Of a stretch of DNA of 64,000 bases, positions 16,897 through 25,088 are shown piece by piece; position 1 is the first letter of the stretch, and each line of letters opens with the position of its first letter. The stretch spans positions 17,822-81,821 of the forward strand of contig NZ_QFDQ01000054.1 of NCBI RefSeq assembly GCF_003270085.1, read 5' to 3'. The notes below the pieces were generated by a model. That model was not told the DNA's origin. It saw only the letters and a program-made list of their open reading frames with translations, and ran no database searches. A program made the position numbers and the translations under genes. The DNA is from Streptomyces triticisoli (GTDB taxonomy: Bacteria > Actinomycetota > Actinomycetes > Streptomycetales > Streptomycetaceae).

Positions 16897-18024
16897 TCAG
16901 AGACCCGTCGACTCGGTACTATCGTGGGCGTTTCTGGCCGGTGGCGTCCATGACGTGAGCCGGGCCAAGTCGGCATTGGTGGGGCGCCCGAGCCCGAGCG
17001 CCGCACTGATGATGTATATCCCCAGCCGGGGAGGCACAGCATTGCCAATCTGCTGGGAAATGTCCGTGCCTGACCAGGGGTAGGCAGCGGGGAAGGTTTG
17101 GAGCAGACCCGCTTCCGCGAAAGTGAACCGGGGAAGGTCGGTTCCGTCCGGCGCGACCACCCGATTGCGGGACACTTTGCCCGTGACCGTGGCAGATGGC
17201 TGGTGGGAGTGACGCCTGCCGCGGTTGCTGGAAACGCCTCCTGTGCTGTAGTTGGAGATCACGGTGAAGGGACCATGGCGGTTCGGGAGGGCCTGCGCCA
17301 TGCTGACCCACATCTTCAGCGGCGACTCGCTCAGCGCGAGATCGTCATGGGGCGCTTCCACCCCGCTGCGATAACGGCAGTGTGTCGGAGCGGGCAGCTT
17401 CACCGGCTTGTCGCCACGGCGTGCTATCAGTACCGCCCGTCGGCGCGTCTGCGGTACGCCGAACTCTTCAGTACGCAGTACATCGAAGTCGGTCCGATAG
17501 CCCTCGCTCTCCAGAGCCTGCGCGTACTTTTCCCAGACAGGAAGGACGGCTGGAACCTGCTCCAGCACGATGGCTTCGTACGGCCGGAGATCAGGATTGT
17601 CGATGGCTTCCAGCGCCCAGCGCAGCGGCTGGAGCACGAGTCGGGTGCGCGGATCCAGCTTGACGAGGTCGGTCTCGATGTTGGCCCACTTGTCCCGATC
17701 CACGAGGCGTTGCACGAATGCCAGCACGGTGTCCAAGTCTCGACGCCCCGCACCATGCCCGGCGACGGTGAACGTCTGGCATGGTGGGCCACCCGCGAGG
17801 ACGTTGGCCTCGGGGAACTGCTCGGGGCTGCATTCGAGGACGTCCTTCGCCACAGTGGCGAGCCCCGCACTCGTCCGCGTGGCGACGGCGCCCGAATCCC
17901 ATTCGATGCCGGTTGATGGCACGCCCAAGGCGTGCGCCGCCACGTCCAGTCCCCCAGGACCGGCGAAGAGGTCCACAATGTGGAAATCCGCTGGTCGGGG
18001 CTTGTTCGGTTGTTCTGGGATCAT
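16897..18024 (-). CDS. DNA (cytosine-5) methyltransferase
   Basis: A 375-residue C5-methyltransferase, ATG 18024, with the expected motif order: DLFAGPGGLDVAAHALG (motif I, AdoMet), AGGPPCQTFTVAGHG (motif IV with catalytic Cys), IVLEQVPAV (motif VI; EQV where ENV is usual), GVPQTRRRAVLIARR (motif VIII) and SQQIGNAVPPRLG (motif X). The target-recognition region between motifs VIII and IX is about 100 residues. It should methylate cytosine in a specific site, either protecting host DNA or marking it for the neighbouring modules. It points towards the DUF6339 gene and shares strand and direction with the second methylase and vsr, but is separated from them by about 120 bp. No conventional restriction endonuclease gene is seen next to it. 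Confidence 0.88.
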   Translation of the reverse strand: MIPEQPNKPRPADFHIVDLFAGPGGLDVAAHALGVPSTGIEWDSGAVATRTSAGLATVAKDVLECSPEQFPEANVLAGGPPCQTFTVAGHGAGRRDLDTVLAFVQRLVDRDKWANIETDLVKLDPRTRLVLQPLRWALEAIDNPDLRPYEAIVLEQVPAVLPVWEKYAQALESEGYRTDFDVLRTEEFGVPQTRRRAVLIARRGDKPVKLPAPTHCRYRSGVEAPHDDLALSESPLKMWVSMAQALPNRHGPFTVISNYSTGGVSSNRGRRHSHQPSATVTGKVSRNRVVAPDGTDLPRFTFAEAGLLQTFPAAYPWSGTDISQQIGNAVPPRLGIYIISAALGLGRPTNADLARLTSWTPPARNAHDSTESTGL

Positions 18025-18145
18025 CGAATTCGAGGCTGTCCTGGCTGTCCGAGACGTCGGCGTGCCAGCGCAGTCTAGCCGGCTGAACCATGATCATGAA
18101 TGGCTGGGTCGGTATGAGCACCGGGCTGTTGTCGCCCGACCGATG

Positions 18146-19117
18146 TCAGGTCCTGAGGGCCTCCGCGATGGCCTTGCCGAGCGCCTCACCTACCGGTGGC
18201 GGGGAGGCATGGGCGATCTGACGATACCTGACCGTCTTTCTGCCCGTGATGATCCAATCGGTTGGGAAGGACTGGAGCGCGGCCGCTTGATCCACTGTGA
18301 TTTTTTTCAAGGGAGAACCGGAGGTGTCCGACTCCTGAACACCGTCGCGTCCAGGGACCTCGTTACTCAGGGCCCCACCGTTGATCCCCATGCGGGCCCA
18401 AGCCCGTTTGGTGCCGCTGAGCCCGAGGTCTGCTCCTCCGCGTCGTTCGGAGCCACCCACCAAGGTGGGCGCGAGCTGATCCGCTTGAGCCGCCCAGGCC
18501 TCAGCACCGATCCAACCCCGCGCCGACATTGATGGGCGCAGGGCCTCACCCACGGTGACGTGTTGACTCACGGTCGGGGCGGGGATGCAGAAGTTTCGTG
18601 CGAAGGGTTCTTTCAGAGCTACCAGTACGCCCTGCTTGCGATCCTGCGGAACACCGAAGTCGGCCGCGTTGACGACGAACCAGTGGAGCCCGTAGTGCAG
18701 GTGTGCGAGCTCATTCCGGATGAATGCGCGCACCTCCTCGAACGCCGGATCGTCGACCAGGCCTGGAACGTTCTCGATGAGGAGCGCTCGCGGCTGCATC
18801 GCGTGCATCAGATACACGGTGGCCTTGAGGAGCCCCAGCTCCAGCCCGCTGTCCGGACGTCTCTTGGTCGCGGAGGACTGCACGCGGGGCAGCCCGGCGG
18901 ACAGCAGATCGACGTCGTAGCTCTCCTGGTGTTCGACCGGATCGAAATCCAGCAGATCCATTTCAAGCACGTTCCACGGAGGCCGGTTCCACCGCAGCGT
19001 CTCGCAGGCCTGCCGTTTGTGGTCCAGGAGCAGCACGGGGTCGAAGCCCGCGCGTTCAAGGCCCAGGGCGAGTCCCCCCGCTCCCGAGCACACGTCTACT
19101 GATACCAGCCTCTCCAT
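18146..19117 (-). CDS. Cytosine-5 methyltransferase homologue lacking the catalytic Cys
   Basis: A 323-residue protein, ATG 19117 behind a G-rich SD. It has motif I (DVCSGAGGLALGLERAG), motif VI (RALLIENVPGL), motif VIII (FGVPQDRKQGVLVAL) and a motif X-like end (PPPVGEALGKAIAEAL). At motif IV, however, the usual GGPPCQ is DLLSAGLPRVQSS: the catalytic Pro-Cys is Pro-Arg. The codons CTG CCC CGC GTG CAG are clear and no frameshift restores a Cys. The rest of the fold looks intact, which argues for a retained pseudo-enzyme rather than decay. Possible roles are AdoMet- or DNA-binding partner of the active methylase upstream, or target recognition for Vsr. It lies 22 bp downstream of vsr in the same direction. 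Confidence 0.82.
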   Translation of the reverse strand: MERLVSVDVCSGAGGLALGLERAGFDPVLLLDHKRQACETLRWNRPPWNVLEMDLLDFDPVEHQESYDVDLLSAGLPRVQSSATKRRPDSGLELGLLKATVYLMHAMQPRALLIENVPGLVDDPAFEEVRAFIRNELAHLHYGLHWFVVNAADFGVPQDRKQGVLVALKEPFARNFCIPAPTVSQHVTVGEALRPSMSARGWIGAEAWAAQADQLAPTLVGGSERRGGADLGLSGTKRAWARMGINGGALSNEVPGRDGVQESDTSGSPLKKITVDQAAALQSFPTDWIITGRKTVRYRQIAHASPPPVGEALGKAIAEALRT

Positions 19118-19139
19118 AGAGCCCCCCCCGCAGGTATGT

Positions 19140-19631
19140 TCAATTGAAGGCAGACGTGTGACCAGGGGCGTCCGCCGGCGCCCTCGCCTGGCGCAGCGAC
19201 CCCCACCTGCCCTCGGAACGGATGCCCTGGACGGCGTGCATGACTGCTTCCGCGACTTCGCTGGGGCTTTCGTGTTCCCAGTAGCGCAGTACGGTCCATC
19301 CGACCGCCTGCAGATGCTCGGTTGTCTCCCGGTCGCGCGCCACGTTCTTGTCGAGCTTCGCCCGCCACCACTCCGCGTTCGACTTCGGTTGCGTTGCGTG
19401 CCATGGACAGCCATGCCAGAAGCAGCCATCCATGAAGACGGCGATCTTGGCCTTTGGGAAGACAATGTCGATGGTGCGGCGAGGCATGCCGGGCACCGGC
19501 ACATTGATGCGGTAGCGGAGTCCCGCCGAGTGCAGGAGCCGCCGTACCGCGACCTCGGGTGCCGTGTCACGGGAGCCCTGGCGGCTCATGCGAGCCGAAA
19601 CGGCGGGTGAAGAGGGGACGGCGTCAGGCAC
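19140..19631 (-). CDS. vsr: Very short patch repair (Vsr)-type endonuclease
   Basis: The GTG at 19631 gives 163 residues, close to the usual Vsr length; an internal ATG at MSRQGSRDTAPE is the alternative start. Family landmarks: MSRQGSRDTAPEVAVRRLL (N-terminal Vsr signature), KIAVFMDGCFWHGCPWH (catalytic Asp plus the zinc-binding Cys/His region) and TVLRYWEHES near the C-terminus. Vsr nicks next to T:G mismatches that arise from deamination of 5-methylcytosine, so it is normally coupled to a C5 methylase. It is immediately upstream of the Cys-less methylase gene and preceded by a palindrome at 19651-19682. In GHKL-ATPase restriction loci Vsr-fold enzymes may instead act as the restriction nuclease; the two roles cannot be separated by sequence. 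Confidence 0.86.
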   Translation of the reverse strand: MPDAVPSSPAVSARMSRQGSRDTAPEVAVRRLLHSAGLRYRINVPVPGMPRRTIDIVFPKAKIAVFMDGCFWHGCPWHATQPKSNAEWWRAKLDKNVARDRETTEHLQAVGWTVLRYWEHESPSEVAEAVMHAVQGIRSEGRWGSLRQARAPADAPGHTSAFN

Positions 19632-19650
19632 GGTGCCATTCTGCCAGTGG

Positions 19651-19682
19651 CGGCAACATGTGGCACAACACACGTGTTGCCG
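19651..19682. promoter_or_regulatory. Palindrome upstream of vsr, possible operator
   Basis: CGGCAACA and TGTTGCCG form 8-bp outer arms, with an inner TGTG...CACA pair around a short centre. The element sits 20 bp upstream of the vsr GTG start, where an operator or an overlapping promoter would be expected. Only the symmetry and position support it; no regulator can be assigned, though the XRE-HTH/GHKL protein is a nearby candidate. Confidence 0.4.
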
Positions 19683-19767
19683 ATGATCGGTCCGCGTCTT
19701 CGGGGCTACACAAAAGCTCCAGGTTCCCGAAGCACACGCACAGAGCTCTGCTGGACCGCGGCGCCGT

Positions 19768-20468
19768 TCACCGGCCGCTCTCCCCACCCCGCAACGAAGA
19801 CAGGACCAACCGCCCGTACCGCGTCGTCAGCACCGCCGCCGTCGCCGCCACCGACACCCCGAGGCCGACCAGAAGGTGGGCCAGGGAGTGGTCGTCCAGG
19901 ACTGGAGGATGCCCAGGGCCGTGCCGAGGGGCAGGTCCAGGATGGTGAGGACGCCCAGGGCACCGCTGATCTGTTGGCTTTCCTGGGTCTGGACGAGGCG
20001 GCTGCAGTCGGCGGCCTCGGCGAGGATCTCGGTGAAGCGGGCGGGGAGCGGTGCTGGTTCTGGAAGGCGAGGAGGAGTTCGTTGGCGGGGCCGTGGGCGG
20101 TGAGGTGCCGGCGCCAGTAGCCGCTGCGGAAGAGCGCGATGTTGTGCTCCACGGTGGCGACGTGGCGGGCCAGACGTCGGGGGGAGGTGAACACGTCCGA
20201 GAGTTCGTCGGTGAGCTCGTCGACGTGGTCGTGCTGGAGGGAGCCCAGCAGCAGGGCGTCGAGGTGGACGGTGCGGCAGTGCAGCGCGCCGAACTCGAAG
20301 AAGTCGTCCTCGCCCGTGTCGGGCCGGTGGCCGAGGAAGGCGGCGCCCTGCCGCAGTACCAGGGCGCTCCAGTCCGCGGAGATCCGTATGGCGTTCTTGA
20401 GCTGCTCGGCGCCGGTTTCCGGGGCCAGGGGAAATCCGTGGAGGGCGGAGCGGGAGGCCAGTTGCCAC
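19768..20468 (-). pseudogene. Frameshifted gene with C-terminal membrane hairpin, downstream of the caspase fusion
   Basis: One coherent protein can be read across three frames. The first piece runs from just after the caspase-gene stop (in-frame stop at 20513) and contains HVATVEHNIALFRSGYWRRH and NELLLAFQNQH. Near 20045 the frame changes to RFTEILAEAADCSRLVQTQE and ALGVLTILDLPLGTALGILQ. Near 19900 it changes again to LAHLLVGLGVSVAATAAVL, with the stop at 19768. The last two pieces form two hydrophobic helices. No ATG, GTG or TTG start lies in the first frame near its beginning, so the N-terminus is also missing or shifted. Either this is a decaying third gene of the EACC1-caspase operon, or the assembly has indels in GC runs. 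The helical-plus-membrane layout recalls caspase-associated CATRA-type proteins, but that is a weak guess. Confidence 0.55.
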
Positions 20469-20483
20469 CGCCGACGGCCCGCC

Positions 20484-23400
20484 TCAGTGTTCCGGCTGCC
20501 AGCCCACCTGGATCAGGGGGGTGCCTCTCCGGCGGGAGACGAAATAGCCCCGGCCCGGAGGCAGGGGCCGGGCCCGGACGTTGCCGAGGATCTCGCCCTC
20601 GGCGGAGTTGCCCGAGAGGACCACGCCCTGGGCGCCCAGTTCCTTGATGCGCTGCATGAACAGCTCGTAGGCGGCGCGGGAGGCGCCGGCGGAGTTGCGG
20701 GCGATGACGAAACAGAAGCCGAGGTCGCGGGCGAAGGGCAAGTGCTCGGTGAGGACGGCCAACGGGTTGCCGCTGGAGGTCGCGACCAGGTCGTAGTCGT
20801 CGACGATCACGAACGCCCTCGGACCGGACCACCAGCTGCGGTCGCGCAACTGCTGCGGAGTGACGTCCGGCGGCGGAGTGCGTCTCTCGAAGAGATCTCT
20901 GAGCTCTGCCACCTGCGTGTCCAAGGCGTTGGGCATGGTGGCGTACTGGGCCAGGTGCGAGTCCGGGACGCTGCCGAGCAGGGAGCGACGGTAGTCGGCG
21001 ACGACGATACGCGCTTCGTCGGGCGTGTAGCGCTCGCAGATCTGCTTGACCAGCAGGCGCAGCAGTGAGGTCTTCCCCGACTCGCTCTCGCCGAGGACCA
21101 GGAAGAAAGGATCGGTCTCGAAGTCGACGAAGACGGGTTGCAGGGTGTTCTCTTCGATGCCGAAGGCGATGCCGTACTGCGGATGGGCGTTGCCCTTCGG
21201 TAGTTGGCCGACGGGCAGCTCGCGGGGGAGCAGCCGGACCGGTGGGGCCGCGGGGCCCTGCCAGGCCTGTGCGACGGCGCGGCTCATGGCGGCGGTGGCG
21301 TCGGGCGGCTCCCCCTCGGGGAGGATGCCGTCGATGCGGGGCACCGCCGCGATGAAGTGCAGTTTCTCCGGCGTCTGGCCGCGGCCGGGGACGTTCGCCG
21401 GGATGTTCGCGGCGACGGTGGCGGAGAACTCCGATTCCCTGGGGTCGCTGAGCCGCAGTTCGAGCCGGTGCAGCAGGTCCTTGAGCACTGGACGCACGTC
21501 CGCGATGCGGTTCGTGGTGAGGACGACGTGGATGCCGTAGCCGAGACCGCGCAAGGCGATGTCGGTGATGGTCTTCTCCATCATCTCGTAGTCCTGGAGG
21601 AAGCTTCGCCAGCCGTCGATGACGAGGAAGACGTCCCCCCACGGCTGGTCGGTGACCTCCCCGAGCGCCCGGCGACGCCGGTAGGTGGCCATGGAGTCAA
21701 TGCCGTTGGCCCGGAAGTACTCTTCGCGCTGGGTGAGGATCGCGGAGACCTCCGCCACGGTCCGTCGAACCCGCTCGGGGTCGAGACGGGAGGCGATACC
21801 GCCCACGTGCGGAAGTTCCGCGACCGTGGACAGGGTGCCGCCGCCGAAGTCGAGCGCGTAGAACTGGACTTCCTGCGGAGTGTGGGTGAGGGCGAAGGAC
21901 GCCACAAGAGTGCGTAGAAGGCTCGATTTGCCGGACTGAGAGCCGCCGATGATCAGCAAGTTGCCCGCGGCGCCGGAGAAGTCGTGCGTCAGGATCTCGC
22001 GCCGTTGTTCGAGCGGCTTGTCCACCAGGCCCAAGGGCACGACAAGTCGGGCCGTGTCCGAATTGCCGAGCTGTGTCAGGCCACGGCCCTCGAGGGCAGT
22101 CAGACCAGGAAGCAGTTCATCGAGTGTCGGTGCCTGGTCCAGCGGCGGTAGCCAGATCTGGTGGGCCGAGGGACCCTGGTTCTCCAGGCGGTTCAGGATG
22201 ACGTCCATGGGCGAGTCGCCGTCAGCGGCGCGCGCGTCCGGCCCGACCCAGCCGGAAGCGTAGGCCGCCCGGAAGCCGACCATGTGATCCATGTCGAAGC
22301 GCAGGTATCCGGCGCCGGGCACCGAGGGCAGATGATAGGCGTCCGGTACGCCCAGTACGGCCCGCGATTCCTCGGCCGAGAAGGTGCGCAGACAGATGCG
22401 GTACGACAGGTAGGTTTCCAGGCCGCGCAGCCGCTCCGTCTCCAGGCGCTGGGAGGCCAGCAGCAGATGAATGCCCAGCGAACGGCCGATGCGGCCGATC
22501 AGGATGAGCACATCCAGGAAACCGGGCTCGGCAGCCAGCAGTTCCGCGAACTCGTCGATGACCAGGACCAGGGTTGGCAGCGGTACGAGCGGAGCGCCTG
22601 CCGCACGCGCTCGATCGTAATCGAGGAGGTTGGCGTAGTTGCCCGAGTCGCGCAGCAGTTCCTGGCGCCGGATGACCTCGCCGCGGATCGCGTCGACCAT
22701 GCGGTCGGCAAGGGACAGCTCGTCGGCGAGGTTGGTGATGACCGCCGCCACATGCGGCAGGCGTGTCATCTCCGCGAAGGTGGCACCGCCCTTGAAGTCC
22801 ACGAGGACGAAGTTCAGTGTTTCGGAGGAGTGCGTGACCGCCAGTCCGAGGACCAGGGTGCGCAGTAGCTCCGACTTGCCGGAACCGGTGGCACCGACGC
22901 ACAGGCCGTGTGGACCCCAGCCCCCCAGCGAAGCTTCTTTGATGTCCAGAATGACAGGGGCACCGTTGATGTCGACGCCCACCGGGGTGGTAAGTCTCTG
23001 AGCCGAGGCCGCCGGAGTGGTGGTTTCTGGAGCCGGGGGTGCCGGTGCGGGAAACCTCGGAGCCGGGGATGCCGGGACGGGAGGTCCCGGAACTGGGGGT
23101 GCCGGGGTGGGAAATCTCGGAGTCGGGGGCGCCGAAGTGGTGGGTTTTGGAGCCGGGGGCGCCGATGCGGGAAATGTCGGAGCCGGGGATGCCGGGGCGG
23201 GAAGTCCTGGAACTGGGGGCGCCGGGACGGGAGGTCTCGAAGCCAGCCTCGGAAACCACGTGGCTGAAGGGGCGGAGACCCACTTCTCGGGGAGCGGCAG
23301 CAGGTCCAGCAGACGGGGAACGGAGTCGTCGCTGTCCTTGAAGGTGCTCAGCGGCTGGGCTCCCGGCCGCTGCCACGCCGCGGCCACCTTGCTCAGGAGC

Positions 23401-25073
23401 GCGTCGAGTTCCTCCCCCTCGTCACCGAAGGAGGCCTCCGGGGGCGTGGCCGTCTTCGCCGGGCTGCCGGTTCGGGCCAGCGTGGGGACGGCGAGCCGGA
23501 CGTAGCGTCGTCCCCGTGTCAGTCCGAACCCCGGCTGCCCCGGCGGGATACCGCCGGCGAGGTCGCTGTCGATCCGCGACTCCCGCGGGTCGGCGAGGGC
23601 GAGTTCGATCCACGTACCGAGGTGCAGGAAGAGGTCCTGGGGCAGGTCCGTCCACCTGTCGGCGGAGACCACGAGGTGGATGCCGTAGTAGACCCCCTGC
23701 TGGGCGACGCGGAGCAACAGGCGGGACTCATCGGGGTAGCGTGCCGCGAAGTCCGGCCAGGAGTCGATGAGGAGGAACACCTCTCCGTTCGACTCGCCCT
23801 CCAGCGCTCCCCGCATCCGCTTCTGGCGGAAGACCTTCGGGGACCGGATGCGCAAGGCGTCACAGAGCCGCTCTCGTCGTTTCAGCGTGGCCATGATGCC
23901 GTCGACGAGGACGCGTACGTCGTCGCCGCCGGCGTAGTCGGCCACCATGCCCACATGCGGCAGGGCGTCCAGGCGCATCATCCCGTCCGGTTCGCCGTGC
24001 AGCCCGTAGATCTGCACCTCGTCCGGGGTGTGGGTCAGCGCCAGGGAACAGGCGAGGGTGCGCAGAACCGACGTCTTGCCGCTCCACCTGCTGCCCACGA
24101 CGCCGATGTGCGGCGCGCCCCCCGACAGATCGAGTGTCAAGGTCTCCTGGAGGCCCTGCGCCGGGTCGTACATCCTCCCCAGGGGCACCCGGAGCTGTCC
24201 GTTCGGCGGCCAGTCGGGGGCGCACAGACCACGCTCGGGACTTGTCGCGAGCGCCGGCAGCAACTCGCCCAGGGGGAGGCTGTCGCCCACGAAGGGATCG
24301 TTCTCCGCACCAGGCCCCCGGTGCCACAACGCGGCTTTGGCGATAGGGATGTTGCCTTGCACGCCGGAGCGGAACTCGGTCGGTGTCTGCGGGGCCCCGC
24401 TCTCCCGGACGTGCCGCTCGATGTGCTGGAACAGCTCGTGCGCCGTGATCACACCGTCGTTGTCGATATCCGCCCGGCCGGTGCTCAGGCCATCGATGAC
24501 CGCTTCGGTGAACACGGAGTGGAAGGCTCCCGAGCGGCTCTTCACCGTCTCGCCCTCGAAGGCGAACTCAAGGACGTCCGAGGCCGTCATGACGTACGTG
24601 CCCTTGCCGGCCGCCTGTGCCGACAGCTCACCGTCGTCAGGCGCGAAGGGCGCCATCCCTTGGATGTACGTCCCGCCGAAGCAGCAGTCGAGCAGGAGCA
24701 CCTTGCGCCGGGCGCGGCAGCGGCTCATCTGCTCCTCGATGAACCGCGCGGAAATCGCGGTCGACTCGGGCAGGTCCCGCTTGGTGCGCAGCGTCGTGAA
24801 GAACAGACGTCCGTGCTTGTCCCTGATGCCGTGGCAGGACACATAGATCAGCAGTGTGTCGCTCGGCGAGAGATCCCGCAGCACCCGCTCGATGTGCTCC
24901 TCGATCTCCGCCTTCGACTCATTGATCAACGGGATGACCCGGTCGAAGTAGCCGATCGACTTGTCTTCCAGCAGCGCGCCCAGACGACGTGCGTCGGACG
25001 CGGGAGAGCGCAGGCGGCGCAGTCCGGAGTCGATGTAGTCGGTGGTGGCGATGAGCAGGGCGACGCGGCTCAA
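20484..25073 (-). CDS. Caspase-like protease fused to four FtsK/EccC-type ATPase domains
   Basis: A 1529-residue protein. The start is TTG 25073, with GGAGA 7 bases upstream and 15 bp after the EACC1-like gene. Residues 1-250 are a peptidase C14 (caspase/metacaspase) domain: LLIYVSCHGIRD holds the catalytic His81 and VLLLDCCFGGTY the catalytic Cys (131, with Cys130 beside it). Four P-loops follow: GSRWSGKTS (near 325), GATGSGKSE (near 725), GGSQSGKSS (near 1041) and GESESGKTS (near 1326). The second is the canonical FtsK/EccC module with LVLVIDEFAELLA as Walker B; the others look more degenerate. A Pro/Ala-rich repeat linker (about 606-696) separates the first from the second. No membrane segment is seen, unlike EccC. 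No EsxA/B or other type VII genes are nearby. I infer a conflict effector in which an FtsK-like NTPase array controls a caspase. Confidence 0.85.
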   Translation of the reverse strand: MSRVALLIATTDYIDSGLRRLRSPASDARRLGALLEDKSIGYFDRVIPLINESKAEIEEHIERVLRDLSPSDTLLIYVSCHGIRDKHGRLFFTTLRTKRDLPESTAISARFIEEQMSRCRARRKVLLLDCCFGGTYIQGMAPFAPDDGELSAQAAGKGTYVMTASDVLEFAFEGETVKSRSGAFHSVFTEAVIDGLSTGRADIDNDGVITAHELFQHIERHVRESGAPQTPTEFRSGVQGNIPIAKAALWHRGPGAENDPFVGDSLPLGELLPALATSPERGLCAPDWPPNGQLRVPLGRMYDPAQGLQETLTLDLSGGAPHIGVVGSRWSGKTSVLRTLACSLALTHTPDEVQIYGLHGEPDGMMRLDALPHVGMVADYAGGDDVRVLVDGIMATLKRRERLCDALRIRSPKVFRQKRMRGALEGESNGEVFLLIDSWPDFAARYPDESRLLLRVAQQGVYYGIHLVVSADRWTDLPQDLFLHLGTWIELALADPRESRIDSDLAGGIPPGQPGFGLTRGRRYVRLAVPTLARTGSPAKTATPPEASFGDEGEELDALLSKVAAAWQRPGAQPLSTFKDSDDSVPRLLDLLPLPEKWVSAPSATWFPRLASRPPVPAPPVPGLPAPASPAPTFPASAPPAPKPTTSAPPTPRFPTPAPPVPGPPVPASPAPRFPAPAPPAPETTTPAASAQRLTTPVGVDINGAPVILDIKEASLGGWGPHGLCVGATGSGKSELLRTLVLGLAVTHSSETLNFVLVDFKGGATFAEMTRLPHVAAVITNLADELSLADRMVDAIRGEVIRRQELLRDSGNYANLLDYDRARAAGAPLVPLPTLVLVIDEFAELLAAEPGFLDVLILIGRIGRSLGIHLLLASQRLETERLRGLETYLSYRICLRTFSAEESRAVLGVPDAYHLPSVPGAGYLRFDMDHMVGFRAAYASGWVGPDARAADGDSPMDVILNRLENQGPSAHQIWLPPLDQAPTLDELLPGLTALEGRGLTQLGNSDTARLVVPLGLVDKPLEQRREILTHDFSGAAGNLLIIGGSQSGKSSLLRTLVASFALTHTPQEVQFYALDFGGGTLSTVAELPHVGGIASRLDPERVRRTVAEVSAILTQREEYFRANGIDSMATYRRRRALGEVTDQPWGDVFLVIDGWRSFLQDYEMMEKTITDIALRGLGYGIHVVLTTNRIADVRPVLKDLLHRLELRLSDPRESEFSATVAANIPANVPGRGQTPEKLHFIAAVPRIDGILPEGEPPDATAAMSRAVAQAWQGPAAPPVRLLPRELPVGQLPKGNAHPQYGIAFGIEENTLQPVFVDFETDPFFLVLGESESGKTSLLRLLVKQICERYTPDEARIVVADYRRSLLGSVPDSHLAQYATMPNALDTQVAELRDLFERRTPPPDVTPQQLRDRSWWSGPRAFVIVDDYDLVATSSGNPLAVLTEHLPFARDLGFCFVIARNSAGASRAAYELFMQRIKELGAQGVVLSGNSAEGEILGNVRARPLPPGRGYFVSRRRGTPLIQVGWQPEH
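22985..23255. repeat. Tandem repeat encoding the Pro/Ala-rich linker
   Basis: The DNA repeats GGAGCCGGGG(G/A)(T/C)GCCG...GGGA-type units of about 30 bp, roughly nine times with substitutions. On the minus strand this encodes repeated PAPPAP / P(G/R)FP blocks in the caspase-FtsK protein, between its first and second P-loop domains. Such minisatellites vary in copy number between strains, so the linker length is probably variable. The coding frame is kept throughout. Confidence 0.75.
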
Positions 25074-25088
25074 GGTGTCTCCACGTAC

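Noticed and set aside
16897..18024. Naming this methylase drmMII
   Set aside because: It is a C5 methylase near drmAB, but it sits with vsr and the GHKL-ATPase operon, more than 5 kb beyond the DISARM-like operon and across the transposase remnant; the association is not specific enough.
1..19631. One single 19-kb super-system combining DISARM-like and methylase modules
   Set aside because: The halves are divergent and separated by a decayed transposase; each has its own tight operon. A functional link is possible but not supported by the layout.
20484..25073. Type VII (ESX) secretion locus
   Set aside because: The P-loop modules resemble EccC, but there are no EsxA/B, EccB/D/E or mycosin genes, no membrane helices in the protein, and a caspase domain at the N-terminus.
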